Positions 33,312-41,777 of a DNA stretch of 64,000 nt are shown here, one piece after another; the stretch's first letter is position 1, and each line of letters begins with the position of its first letter. A program made the position numbers and the translations under genes. Source of the stretch: Firmicutes bacterium UBA4916 (GTDB lineage Bacteria > Bacillota > Clostridia > Tissierellales > Tepidimicrobiaceae); contig DHBY01000061.1 in NCBI GenBank assembly GCA_002398845.1, forward strand, positions 23,443 through 87,442, written 5' to 3'. The notes below the pieces were generated by a model. The model made no database searches, was not told the origin of the DNA, and saw only the letters and a list, made by a program, of their open reading frames with translations.

Positions 33312-33869
33312 CTAGGCTCTTGATAAATAGTCACCTGTTCTTGTGTCTATTTTAACTTTATCTCCCATATTCACAAATAATGGTACGTTTACTACTGCTC
33401 CTGTTTCAAGAGTAGCAGGTTTTGTAGCTCCAGTTGCTGTATCACCTTTAACTCCTGGTTCAGTTTGAGTAACAACAAGTTCAACAAAATTTGGTGCTTC
33501 TACTTCAAAAGGTTTCCCTTGGTAGAATCTAATTATAGCATTATCATTTTCTTTAATATAGAGGATTGCTTCTTCTACTTCATCCTTATTTAAAGGTAAT
33601 TGTTCATAGGTTTCAGTGTCCATAAAATAATAAAGCTCGCCATCATTGTATAAATATTGCATTTCTTTTGTTTCAATACGTGCTAAAGGATATCTATCAT
33701 TTGGGTTAAAAGTAACCTCTTTAGTAGTTCCTGTCATTACATTTTTTATCTTTGTCCTAACGAATGCAGCACCTTTTCCAGGCTTTACGTGCTGAAAATC
33801 TATAATTTGGTATACATCTCCATCCATTTCGAATGTAACACCTTTTCTAAAATCGCCTGCTGATATCAT
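33312..33869 (-). CDS. efp: Translation elongation factor P
   Basis: Binds between the P and E sites and relieves ribosome stalling at polyproline stretches. The three OB-like domains are present: [17 protein letters not shown], the tip loop [12 protein letters not shown] with the Lys that is modified in some species, and the C-terminal signature [15 protein letters not shown]. The ATG at 33869 sits 7 nt after AGGAGG (another ATG one codon earlier). An in-frame extension upstream to 33962 lies inside aroQ and is rejected. 185 residues. It overlaps the 3' end of aroQ in a different frame. Confidence 0.97.
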   Translation of the reverse strand: MISAGDFRKGVTFEMDGDVYQIIDFQHVKPGKGAAFVRTKIKNVMTGTTKEVTFNPNDRYPLARIETKEMQYLYNDGELYYFMDTETYEQLPLNKDEVEEAILYIKENDNAIIRFYQGKPFEVEAPNFVELVVTQTEPGVKGDTATGATKPATLETGAVVNVPLFVNMGDKVKIDTRTGDYLSRA

Positions 33870-33889
33870 CATATTACCTCCTTTATGTT

Positions 33890-34318
33890 CTATTTCATCA
33901 TCAATGCATCTAATGCTAATAAATAGCTGTTTAGACCAAATCCAGTTATTTGCCCTGTACATACGGGAGCAGTAACAGATTGTTTTCTAAAATCCTCTCG
34001 TCTAAATATATTGGATAAATGTACCTCAATTACAGGAATACTTAGAGCCTCAATTGCATCCCTTATAGCAATACTATAGTGAGTATAAGCTCCTGGATTT
34101 ATTATAATGCCATATACATTGCTATCCATTGCTTGCTGGAGTTTGTCTATAATATCTCCTTCAGAATTTGATTGAAATATATCTATTTCAACTTGCAGCT
34201 CTTTAGACCTTGTATAGAGCATATTATTTATATCCTCTAAAGTATCCTTTCCATATATTAATTTGTCCCTTTTCCCCAATAGATTCAAATTAGGACCATG
34301 AATTACAAGTATTTTCAT
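33890..34318 (-). CDS. aroQ: Type II 3-dehydroquinate dehydratase
   Basis: Third step of the shikimate pathway: dehydration of 3-dehydroquinate to 3-dehydroshikimate. The type II fold motifs are clear: [11 protein letters not shown] (about residues 7-17), [10 protein letters not shown] (about 49-58), [16 protein letters not shown] and [14 protein letters not shown] with the catalytic His and Arg. The ATG at 34318 is 9 nt after AGAGG; a TTG 9 nt upstream abuts the RBS. 142 residues. It follows aroK by 62 nt and precedes efp, as in several Firmicutes. Confidence 0.96.
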   Translation of the reverse strand: MKILVIHGPNLNLLGKRDKLIYGKDTLEDINNMLYTRSKELQVEIDIFQSNSEGDIIDKLQQAMDSNVYGIIINPGAYTHYSIAIRDAIEALSIPVIEVHLSNIFRREDFRKQSVTAPVCTGQITGFGLNSYLLALDALMMK

Positions 34319-34380
34319 TAATATCAACCTCTACCTGTGCCCATATAATTATATCAATCCTTAAAAATAACTACAAGGGT

Positions 34381-34908
34381 TTAATTGTCTAAAATATAAA
34401 TTACTTCATCTCCTATTAATTCAACAGATTTATTATCCACTTGAACAATATAATCTGCACTAGAGATATATAATCCTTTTCTTTTATTATAAATTTCTTT
34501 GATACTACTGTAAAGATTATCTTTATCTAAAAGAGGCCTATTTTCTTTAGATGATTTAACATTTCTAACAAGGGTATCTATGCTAGCCTCTAGATAAACG
34601 AAAATCCCATTTTTCTTTAATATATCTATATTAACTTCGTCTATAACAACTCCTCCACCGGTGGAAATAACTATATTTTCCTTTTCTTTCAAACCTTCTA
34701 TAACTTTTTTCTCTAAATTTCTAAAATACTCCTCACCATATTTGCTAAATATCTGTTCAATAGTATCTCCAAAATTAAGCACTATTATATCATCAGTATT
34801 CACAAATTCCATATTTAATTTTGATGCTATATATTTTCCAACAGTAGTTTTCCCTGCCCCACTCATGCCTATCAATACAATGTTTTTAAATTTAACATAT
34901 CTATTCAT
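34381..34908 (-). CDS. aroK: Shikimate kinase
   Basis: Phosphorylates shikimate at O3 using ATP. Walker A GMSGAGKTT is at residues 14-22, the shikimate-binding Asp is in NTDDII (37-42), the FRNLEKKVI Arg/Glu pair follows, STGGG is the Walker B-like glycine motif, and the lid contains ENRPLL. The length of 175 residues is typical. Its start overlaps the end of the ComFB-family gene by 8 nt, so it is coupled to the pilus operon end. Confidence 0.95.
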   Translation of the reverse strand: MNRYVKFKNIVLIGMSGAGKTTVGKYIASKLNMEFVNTDDIIVLNFGDTIEQIFSKYGEEYFRNLEKKVIEGLKEKENIVISTGGGVVIDEVNIDILKKNGIFVYLEASIDTLVRNVKSSKENRPLLDKDNLYSSIKEIYNKRKGLYISSADYIVQVDNKSVELIGDEVIYILDN

Positions 34909-35167
34909 GATGAGGTTTGTTTACTACTATATTAATGGCCTTAATTACCTCTTTTACTAAATCTGCGTCAAATTGATAATCTAGAGTATCTAATTTTCCA
35001 TACAAAGCTCCTTTTTCTGTAACTACATATCTAGGTTTTAAATTGTTTAAAGCTATTGCTGCAATATCCAATTTACATTTATCACAGGTACATATATCTT
35101 CTTTATCTTTTAACAGTTTATTAATGATATTTGAGACTTCGTCTTCTAACAAATTGTGTAATTCCAT
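34901..35167 (-). CDS. ComFB family protein
   Basis: An 88-residue protein with MELHNLLEDEVSNIINKLLK, the Cys motif CTCDKCKLDIAAIALNNLKP (about residues 27-46) and the YVVTEKGALYGK stretch, the pattern of the late-competence ComFB family. ComFB-like proteins are found in competence and pilus loci; some bind cyclic di-nucleotides in other phyla, but that is not shown here. The Cys residues may bind zinc. It is the last small gene of the pilus run, ahead of aroK. Confidence 0.88.
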   Translation of the reverse strand: MELHNLLEDEVSNIINKLLKDKEDICTCDKCKLDIAAIALNNLKPRYVVTEKGALYGKLDTLDYQFDADLVKEVIKAINIVVNKPHHE

Positions 35168-35186
35168 ATGTATTCCTCCTATTTTC

Positions 35187-36212
35187 TTAATTGATTTTCA
35201 TTGTTTCTATTTTAGGGTCAATGAATTTTGGTAAATAAGTTCCATATTTAATTATTTCTTTACTATTAAATTTGATTTCAATTCTATCACTGCTTTCAAT
35301 TGATTCAGCATGATCTTTCATTAACACTATTCCTTCTATTTTGACTTCCGCTAAGGGATTTATAAATAATTCACCATCATTGATGATTAAAATACCATTA
35401 AAATTAACATCATTATGAATTTCCAAGTCTCCTTCTATATATAGTATTCCATTCAATACTACTTTGTCTATACCGTTTTCAGACAAGATAGATACAATAG
35501 GAGGATTTAAATTTTCGCCTTTAGCTATTAAAAAAGCTTTATTGCCATTTAAGACTTGAGTTTTTATAGGCCTTTCAAGATTATTTCTAAAATATTCAAT
35601 ATTTATTTTTTCATCTATACCTTTGATTATTTTTATATTTTCATAGTCTTTAGCCTCAATACCTATTAAATCATCATCATAAGCTGGAATATTTATTTCT
35701 TTTTGCAAGTAATCTAGGTAATTATAATAATCTTTTAATTTATTTGTCTCTATACTTTCCTTTGACACTATGGGAAGTCCCATATCAAAAAATTGGTTGA
35801 GCAATTTTGTCTTGGCTATAGCCTGCTTTTTTATCCCATCATATGTACTATGGGTTTTTAATTCCATGAATCTTTTATCATTTGAAAAGCTAATTTCTAT
35901 ATTTTTATTCTGATCTCCTTCAATTAAATCTTTTTTATCTATCTGTATTTTGTAATCATAAATTGGAGTTAATCTGCCATATTTTAGATACCTTTCTATT
36001 CTAGGTAATAGCTTTAAATAAAAATATTCTTCTTTATTTAAAACCATATATATTTTACTTTCGGCTAGGTAACTAGCTTGAATAGCATTTTTGCTTGAGT
36101 TTAAAATTAAATATTCTAAATTCCACGTATAAGCCAAAACTGCAGCTGAAATTATAATAATAGTCATGACCAATAAAACAATTATAGAAATAAATCCTTG
36201 ATTATTCAACAT
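35187..36212 (-). CDS. PilX/GspK-like minor pseudopilin with beta-rich C-terminal domain
   Basis: The N terminus MLNNQGFISIIVLLVMTIII is a prepilin-like signal with a G-F junction followed by a hydrophobic helix, but without Glu at +5, as in GspK/PilX tip proteins. The rest (about 320 residues) is unrelated to characterised pilins by eye. Residues 240-310 are a regular beta-strand array (LNGILYIEGDLEIHN, FNGILIINDGELFINP), reminiscent of bactofilin or beta-helix proteins. The ATG at 36212 follows GAGGTG with 6-nt spacing. It ends the pseudopilin cluster. Confidence 0.7.
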   Translation of the reverse strand: MLNNQGFISIIVLLVMTIIIISAAVLAYTWNLEYLILNSSKNAIQASYLAESKIYMVLNKEEYFYLKLLPRIERYLKYGRLTPIYDYKIQIDKKDLIEGDQNKNIEISFSNDKRFMELKTHSTYDGIKKQAIAKTKLLNQFFDMGLPIVSKESIETNKLKDYYNYLDYLQKEINIPAYDDDLIGIEAKDYENIKIIKGIDEKINIEYFRNNLERPIKTQVLNGNKAFLIAKGENLNPPIVSILSENGIDKVVLNGILYIEGDLEIHNDVNFNGILIINDGELFINPLAEVKIEGIVLMKDHAESIESSDRIEIKFNSKEIIKYGTYLPKFIDPKIETMKIN

Positions 36213-36229
36213 GCTAAACACCTCATAGT

Positions 36230-36790
36230 TTAATATACAATGGGGCATCTTATGTATAGTTTTGTATTAAATCTAGTTTCTTTAGTATATTCCCCTTTTA
36301 AAGTAAAAGTCAAATCTATTAATTTAGCTTCAAAATTTATCCTTGTTTCCTCTAAGGATGTTACATATTCAGCAATTTGATTATGCCCTTCAAAAGCATT
36401 GCTATTAGGATAATTTTCAGTGTTCATATTAGCAGCAATCCTATAAATTTTATCGTTTTTTAAATAATAAGTAGAATAATTATATTTATAATTTCCATCA
36501 TTAATATATCTCATAATTATAAAACCTATATTGTTCTCGTATTCCTTTTTTAAATCAGGGATCATATTGATATCTATAATTTTCTCTGCTGATTTTATCT
36601 CTCTTTTTATGTACTCTATAGCATATCTTCCATTCAATAAGATTTCATCTTCCTCATCACCTAATTTACACGTCTTTACCGTAAAATTCAAGACAGAATA
36701 TAAAGAGACAATTATAATAGAACTAATAGCTAAGGCCAACAATAGTTCTAATAATGTAAAGCCACTGTTTCCTAAACTATTCTCTTTCAT
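36230..36790 (-). CDS. PilW/PulJ-like minor pseudopilin
   Basis: A type III-like prepilin leader NSG|FTLLELLLALAIS (cleavage after Gly10, Glu at +5) with a 25-residue hydrophobic helix, then a variable soluble domain with DEEDEILLNGRYAIEYIKRE, typical of the PilW/GspJ group. 186 residues. It overlaps the PilV-like gene by 14 nt, so expression is coupled. It probably joins a priming complex at the pilus tip. Confidence 0.82.
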   Translation of the reverse strand: MKENSLGNSGFTLLELLLALAISSIIIVSLYSVLNFTVKTCKLGDEEDEILLNGRYAIEYIKREIKSAEKIIDINMIPDLKKEYENNIGFIIMRYINDGNYKYNYSTYYLKNDKIYRIAANMNTENYPNSNAFEGHNQIAEYVTSLEETRINFEAKLIDLTFTLKGEYTKETRFNTKLYIRCPIVY

Positions 36791-37235
36791 TCTCTTCTTG
36801 GGAGGGGATAGGCATAATGGTCACCACCTTTACATTCTTAATTTTATTGGCCTCTTCTAAAGGAGAAACTTCAATCCATACTTTCCATAAATTTTTATCG
36901 TAGTTTTCCTTATATATAGTACATGTATAAAGAGAACTACCATCCTTTTCATCTAATGGTAAAGTGATGGATGTCGAATCCCCCTCCATTAAAATATCAA
37001 TTAACTCTATTAATAGCATATCAAATATGTACTCATCACCTTTAAGAAAATTATAATCAAAAGATTTGATTTGTTCCATTGTAGATTCTGCAACATATAC
37101 CATATCCATTTTGGTTTTCACCAATCTAATATTTCCTAAAGAATTGCCTAATATAGGCAAGCATATAACAACTATAATTCCAAATAAAAATAGACCTATT
37201 AATACTTCAATTAAAAGAAATCCTTTTTCTCCCAT
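36777..37235 (-). CDS. PilV/GspI-like minor pseudopilin
   Basis: The short leader MGEKG|FLLIEVLIGLFLFG (cleavage after Gly5, Glu at +5) and hydrophobic helix, then a soluble domain with the AESTMEQIKSF motif common to PilV/GspI proteins. 152 residues. One of four small pseudopilins arranged in the same order as many Gram-positive pilus loci. Confidence 0.82.
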   Translation of the reverse strand: MGEKGFLLIEVLIGLFLFGIIVVICLPILGNSLGNIRLVKTKMDMVYVAESTMEQIKSFDYNFLKGDEYIFDMLLIELIDILMEGDSTSITLPLDEKDGSSLYTCTIYKENYDKNLWKVWIEVSPLEEANKIKNVKVVTIMPIPSQEENERE

Positions 37236-37291
37236 AGCATACCAACCTTTAGATAAAATTAAAATTTAATTAATTTTAAAATCATACTAGC

Positions 37292-37741
37292 CTATTTAAA
37301 ATAGATATTTACCTTACCTGTGGCAGGTGCTACTGTAATCTCTATTGGATTTCCTTTTTTATTCTCTAAATATATGGTCCCTGCAATTGCTGGTGCGCCT
37401 GAATAAGTAAATATTATTTCATGGCCTTTAATATTAGTTGTTTTAATTTTTATGCCATTAGTAAATTCTTTGTTTTTTATTATTTCTTTAACGGAAGATG
37501 CCCTGTGCTTGAATACAATATAAGAATTGGTTTCAAGCCTTAGCATAACGCTATACTGAGTTGATTCAACTATAGCTTTGTTTCGTGCATAATTTAAATC
37601 GTTTTTAAATTCCTTTAATTCCTGTCGTTCCTTATATCTTAATACCATATTTACTTTCGATATAGGAATAAGTAAAATTATTGAAAGTATACTAATCACC
37701 AATAATGTCTCCACTAAGGTAATCCCCCTATTATCTTTCAT
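37292..37741 (-). CDS. GspH/FimT-like pseudopilin
   Basis: The leader MKDNRG|ITLVETLLVISIL, with Glu at +5, and a GspH/FimT-like soluble domain: FKNDLNYARNKAIVESTQYS (about residues 45-64) is the characteristic helix after the signal, and the C-terminal half is beta-rich (GHEIIFTYSGAPAIAGTIYL). 149 residues. It follows the SLH protein gene by 12 nt. Confidence 0.85.
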   Translation of the reverse strand: MKDNRGITLVETLLVISILSIILLIPISKVNMVLRYKERQELKEFKNDLNYARNKAIVESTQYSVMLRLETNSYIVFKHRASSVKEIIKNKEFTNGIKIKTTNIKGHEIIFTYSGAPAIAGTIYLENKKGNPIEITVAPATGKVNIYFK

Positions 37742-37753
37742 AGTTCTGCCCTC

Positions 37754-39775
37754 TTAATACTTCCATTCGTTTAATGTATATAGCATATATACCGCCTCTG
37801 CTCTTGTAATCTTGTTGTTCATATTATTCATGCTTTTGCTTCTATAATCCTTTTCATACAATATTCTTGAGGAGTAATTAGACCAATAAAATTTGTCGGT
37901 ATTTGTTACTTTTTTCATTATATTTTCCACTTCCTTATAGCTAATAGAGTTATTAGGCCTAAAGGTCTTATCTAAATATCCGCTAATATATTCTTTTCTT
38001 TCTGCATAAGAAATTACTCTACCATAGAAATTAAATTTATTGAAATCCTTGAATTTTTTTGCATCTTGAATATCATCTGTAATCTGCCAATCATAAACTT
38101 TGCTAAGCATTACCAAGAACTCTCCCCTTGTAACATTTCTATTTGGTTTAAAAGTCTTATCAGAATATCCAGATACAATACCTCTTCGTAGAAATGTATT
38201 AATCTCATCTTTTGCCCAATGTCCCCTAATATCTGGTAATGTTATAGTTCCTTTATCCACTAAAACACAATATATATTGTCTTCCTCTTTAAATGAATTT
38301 GGTTTAACTTTTGTTTTTATAAATCCATCCCCTATTTCTGATGGCAAGTATACCCAATTATCCTTTACTTTTTTATAGATTCCCCCATCTTGTTTGCCAT
38401 AGTATTCAAATTTTAGTTCAATAGGTTGTTCTTTATTATATTCAAAGGATTTGTTTGCAATATTTACACTATAGTAGTCAGATGCTTTAATAAAACCTTC
38501 ATCTATAGTTCTATAATTTTCCGATAAGGTATCTATTGTAACTACAATTGGATTGTAATAAGTACCCTTGTCTATCTCTAAAGACATTTTTTTATCTAAG
38601 CTAAAGACTTCTCCACCAGCAATATGTACTGTCATTGCTGTAGTTTTATTTTGTAATATCTCTTTATTTAAATTGTGGAAAGTAATAGTATATCCTTCAG
38701 ATAATCCTTTTTTAAACCCACTAATAAATCCTTCCCTATATCTTTCTGATTCTAATGTTAGATTGTATTCTATTAGTAAATGTCCTTCACCCGGTTCATG
38801 CCTTTTCCAATCATTTGTAAGCTTTAGCATATAGTCCTTTGTAGCATAAGTTTTCCCACTTTTTAATCCAATTTCTTTCCCGCTATTATAACCATCTTCC
38901 CATGATCTTTTATGTTCGTTAACATTCATAGCTCTAAAAGCTTTATTATAACTTTCTTCATAGGCTTTCTCAAACCCAGTTAAGAAACCTTCTTTGTATT
39001 CTTTAGAATCCCTATTCAACAAAAATTCTGCCTCAATAATACCAGTAGTAGGAATACTACGGGTGTAATCAAGTCTTTTTCCATCATAATAGTCCATAGC
39101 TCCATAAGTAGTAGCTAAAATATTCCCAAAATACTCTCCGTCCCTTTTGCCTTCCTCATAAAAAACTTTAATAGGTTCAAAATTTCCTCTTCTATAACCT
39201 TCTTGGTAGCCTTCTTTGAAATTTTCTTTAAAAGCAGTTAAAAAGCCTCGTCTAAAATCTGACGTTTCTCTACTCAAATTGTAAATATCTACAATTTTAT
39301 TGTCCGATAGTATAGCTTTACTCCAATTATTTTTAACATTATCATAAAAATCTCTATATCCGTATATTTCTCCTAAAGTTAATCCTAATATTTTAGCATA
39401 ATCAAGTTTTTCTTCTTTTTTATCTTTATTGTTTTCTTTCTCATCCTTAATTATTTCATTATAACCTACTTTAAATCCTTCTTTATAAGCCGTTTCTATA
39501 AGACTTTCATATTTTTCATCGAAATCATCATAAGCGTATTTATACTCTTTTATTATATCATCGGGATTACTAGGCCAAGCCTCATAATATGGAATCTTAT
39601 TATCTTTCATATTATTTTTATAAGCTTTAATTGTCCCTTGTTTATATCCTAGTTTATTAGCGTTCTCTTCTATCTTATCAGGATTATAAAAGTTAGCTCC
39701 ATATGCCATAGAGTAATTAGACATAGCCATTATAATTAGAATAACTAAAAATATTCTTCTACCTAATTCCTTCAT
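37754..39775 (-). CDS. S-layer-homology domain protein with three internal repeats
   Basis: A secreted 673-residue protein with a signal peptide (about residues 8-26). Three SLH domains at the C terminus (about 513-560, 575-622 and 640-673; motif ITLPDIRGHWAKDEI, later SGYSDKTFKPNRNVTRGEF) would attach it to secondary cell-wall polymer. Three repeats of about 70-90 residues occupy 128-370. Each has a LGEIYGYRDFY-like opening and ends in a GF..GF..GY..GY run (e.g. FRRGFLTAFKENFKEGYQEG). An immunoglobulin-like beta segment (about 380-505) separates the repeats from the SLH part. It lies inside the pilus operon, so a role in guiding or anchoring the pilus is inferred. Confidence 0.8.
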   Translation of the reverse strand: MKELGRRIFLVILIIMAMSNYSMAYGANFYNPDKIEENANKLGYKQGTIKAYKNNMKDNKIPYYEAWPSNPDDIIKEYKYAYDDFDEKYESLIETAYKEGFKVGYNEIIKDEKENNKDKKEEKLDYAKILGLTLGEIYGYRDFYDNVKNNWSKAILSDNKIVDIYNLSRETSDFRRGFLTAFKENFKEGYQEGYRRGNFEPIKVFYEEGKRDGEYFGNILATTYGAMDYYDGKRLDYTRSIPTTGIIEAEFLLNRDSKEYKEGFLTGFEKAYEESYNKAFRAMNVNEHKRSWEDGYNSGKEIGLKSGKTYATKDYMLKLTNDWKRHEPGEGHLLIEYNLTLESERYREGFISGFKKGLSEGYTITFHNLNKEILQNKTTAMTVHIAGGEVFSLDKKMSLEIDKGTYYNPIVVTIDTLSENYRTIDEGFIKASDYYSVNIANKSFEYNKEQPIELKFEYYGKQDGGIYKKVKDNWVYLPSEIGDGFIKTKVKPNSFKEEDNIYCVLVDKGTITLPDIRGHWAKDEINTFLRRGIVSGYSDKTFKPNRNVTRGEFLVMLSKVYDWQITDDIQDAKKFKDFNKFNFYGRVISYAERKEYISGYLDKTFRPNNSISYKEVENIMKKVTNTDKFYWSNYSSRILYEKDYRSKSMNNMNNKITRAEAVYMLYTLNEWKY

Positions 39776-39791
39776 TTATATCACCTTCCCA

Positions 39792-41225
39792 CTATCTTGG
39801 TATTACCAAAATCTTACCTTCCCATATATCTTTATTGGAATTTATTTCATTATACTTCATTATTAAATTTTTCTTATTTACAGTCCCGTAGATTTTTTTA
39901 CTTATTTTATCAAGGGTATCTTCTTTTTCAACTATATATAAGGTGAATTTTTCACTAGTCTTGGTGCTATTTCTTGGGTAAATTGCCTCTAATTTATCAA
40001 ATAAAAGTACTCCATAATCATCCCTATTATCGTTAAGTTCAATATATATTCTATCTAATTGTAAGGGATATAGGGATAAATCCTGTGGTAATTGAGCCTC
40101 TATATACTCCCACCCTATCCATCCAATTCCCTTTGTCAATTCTACATCTACCTTTTCCCCAGCTTGTCCCTTAAGTCTAATACCTAAACTAGCTGGAGAA
40201 TAATTATAGGCGTGAACCCATAGTCCAATAGATGAAGGAGGATATTTTAATACTATATTCCTATCAGTTAAATCTATATATGCCCTATTCTCATCTTCTA
40301 AACCTAGAATATTGTATTCAAACCTAATAGAATGTTCTTTAGACTTTGAATTTAATGATTTTAATATACTTCCTTTAATATTTTTATTAGATGGAATAAA
40401 GTATAAGTCCCCACCTTCAAAATCCTCTAATATTTCTTTTTTATTATCATCTATATTGGGGGTTTCACTTTCTACACTTATATTAGAAGTTTCATTTTCT
40501 ACACTGATATAACCATTATCTAGATTATCATCTTCTAAAACTTCATTTTCATTATCTGTTTCCTTATAATCTTCATAAGCTTTAAAAGGATTAGATTTAT
40601 CATTCTCTGACACTATATCTATATATGCTAAATCATCCTGTATTTCTGAAATTCCTTCTAAACTATATATCTTTAAAGACATATCGCCAGCCAACTGATT
40701 TTCTAAATCTTTATCTATGATTAAACTAGATATCAATATCTTCTTGGGACTTGAACCTATCCCTCTTATAGTTTCGATAAGTCCTTCATAACTGCCTCTA
40801 TAAGGGACAGTAATGTCCATAGTCTTAACCATTAGATCACCTATCTGTTCTTCTGATGGTCTATTGAAATTAATATCTAGTATATCCAATTCTTCGCTAT
40901 CGAATATCTCATTTAAAAGATAGATAATCTGAGGTTGATCTAGTTTAGAAAAATACTTGTTAAGTATAATATATTTTTCCCTTTCTAGTTTCCTCCGCTC
41001 ATCCTCAATTTTCTTTTCACTTTTTAATATAGTGTTCATATGAGAAATTTTTTCTTCATACTCGCATTTTTCTTTAGTTAAAATTTTTAACTTGTTTGAT
41101 TGGGGGATAATAATAAATCTAAAGGTCGCCCAAAACACAATAACAATTCCCAATAAAATCAAAAGTGTCTTTTCATTCTTCGTTAGTTTTTTCTTCATCT
41201 TCTTCGGCAGTTGTGTTTTCTCCAT
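39792..41225 (-). CDS. pilO: PilO-like pilus assembly protein with galactose-binding-like and LysM domains
   Basis: One transmembrane helix (about residues 20-40) and a coiled-coil/ferredoxin-like PilO domain (about 41-200, with VPYRGSYEGLIETIRGIG) place it as the inner-membrane alignment protein that pairs with PilN. After an acidic linker (about 205-265) there is a beta-sandwich resembling carbohydrate-binding or galactose-binding modules (about 266-418), then a C-terminal LysM (about 427-477: YIVEKEDTLDKISKKIYG). LysM binds peptidoglycan. The start overlaps pilN by 53 nt; an ATG at 41198 would shorten the overlap. Confidence 0.82.
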   Translation of the reverse strand: MEKTQLPKKMKKKLTKNEKTLLILLGIVIVFWATFRFIIIPQSNKLKILTKEKCEYEEKISHMNTILKSEKKIEDERRKLEREKYIILNKYFSKLDQPQIIYLLNEIFDSEELDILDINFNRPSEEQIGDLMVKTMDITVPYRGSYEGLIETIRGIGSSPKKILISSLIIDKDLENQLAGDMSLKIYSLEGISEIQDDLAYIDIVSENDKSNPFKAYEDYKETDNENEVLEDDNLDNGYISVENETSNISVESETPNIDDNKKEILEDFEGGDLYFIPSNKNIKGSILKSLNSKSKEHSIRFEYNILGLEDENRAYIDLTDRNIVLKYPPSSIGLWVHAYNYSPASLGIRLKGQAGEKVDVELTKGIGWIGWEYIEAQLPQDLSLYPLQLDRIYIELNDNRDDYGVLLFDKLEAIYPRNSTKTSEKFTLYIVEKEDTLDKISKKIYGTVNKKNLIMKYNEINSNKDIWEGKILVIPR

Positions 41226-41775
41226 CTATATCCACATCCTTAAGATTAATATTTAATATAAATTTATAGTTTTCTTCTTCAGGTGATATATTTGTTATAA
41301 ATACTTCTTGAAATTCTTCTACCGATTCTAAACTCTTTCCTAATTCAGCTATGGACCATTTATCCTTTGAAACTCCGACTATTTCTATATTGTCGGTATA
41401 CATACTAATTGAAGTGAAAAACACATCCTGTGGCATCCTAGATGTAATATTCTCCAAAAGGTAATCATCTATAATACTGTTATCTTCAACGACTTTATCT
41501 AATAATTTTATTTTCTCAAGGTACTCTTTAAGTTCACCCAATTCTTTATCTTTCCTATTTATCTCCTTTATTTTTTTATTTATTTCTTCATCTTCAGCTA
41601 TAGATTTTAATTTGGAAATGTCTTTTGAAACTTGCCTTACCTTAACTTGATTAAATGTAGAATAAGAAATAAGAAAAACTATTAGGAATATAAATATGAA
41701 ATAGCAAATTAGTCGTTTATTTATATTAAGTTCTTTTTTTTCAATAAGGGGTTCAAAATAATTTAAATCCTTCAT
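41173..41775 (-). CDS. pilN: Type IV pilus assembly protein PilN
   Basis: A bitopic inner-membrane protein that binds PilM through its cytoplasmic N terminus and PilO through its extracytoplasmic domain. The N-terminal MKDLNYFEPLIEKKE is the PilM-binding peptide. The transmembrane helix is at about residues 24-42, the coiled coil at about 45-90, and the ferredoxin-like fold with ITSRMPQDVFFTSISM follows. An acidic tail ends it. 200 residues. It lies 2 nt after pilM. Confidence 0.92.
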   Translation of the reverse strand: MKDLNYFEPLIEKKELNINKRLICYFIFIFLIVFLISYSTFNQVKVRQVSKDISKLKSIAEDEEINKKIKEINRKDKELGELKEYLEKIKLLDKVVEDNSIIDDYLLENITSRMPQDVFFTSISMYTDNIEIVGVSKDKWSIAELGKSLESVEEFQEVFITNISPEEENYKFILNINLKDVDIDGENTTAEEDEEKTNEE

Positions 41776-41777
41776 AT

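Noticed and set aside
33312..33962. Longer efp frame beginning at 33962
   Set aside because: The first 31 residues are inside aroQ, resemble no EF-P and lack an RBS; the ATG at 33869 has AGGAGG at proper spacing.
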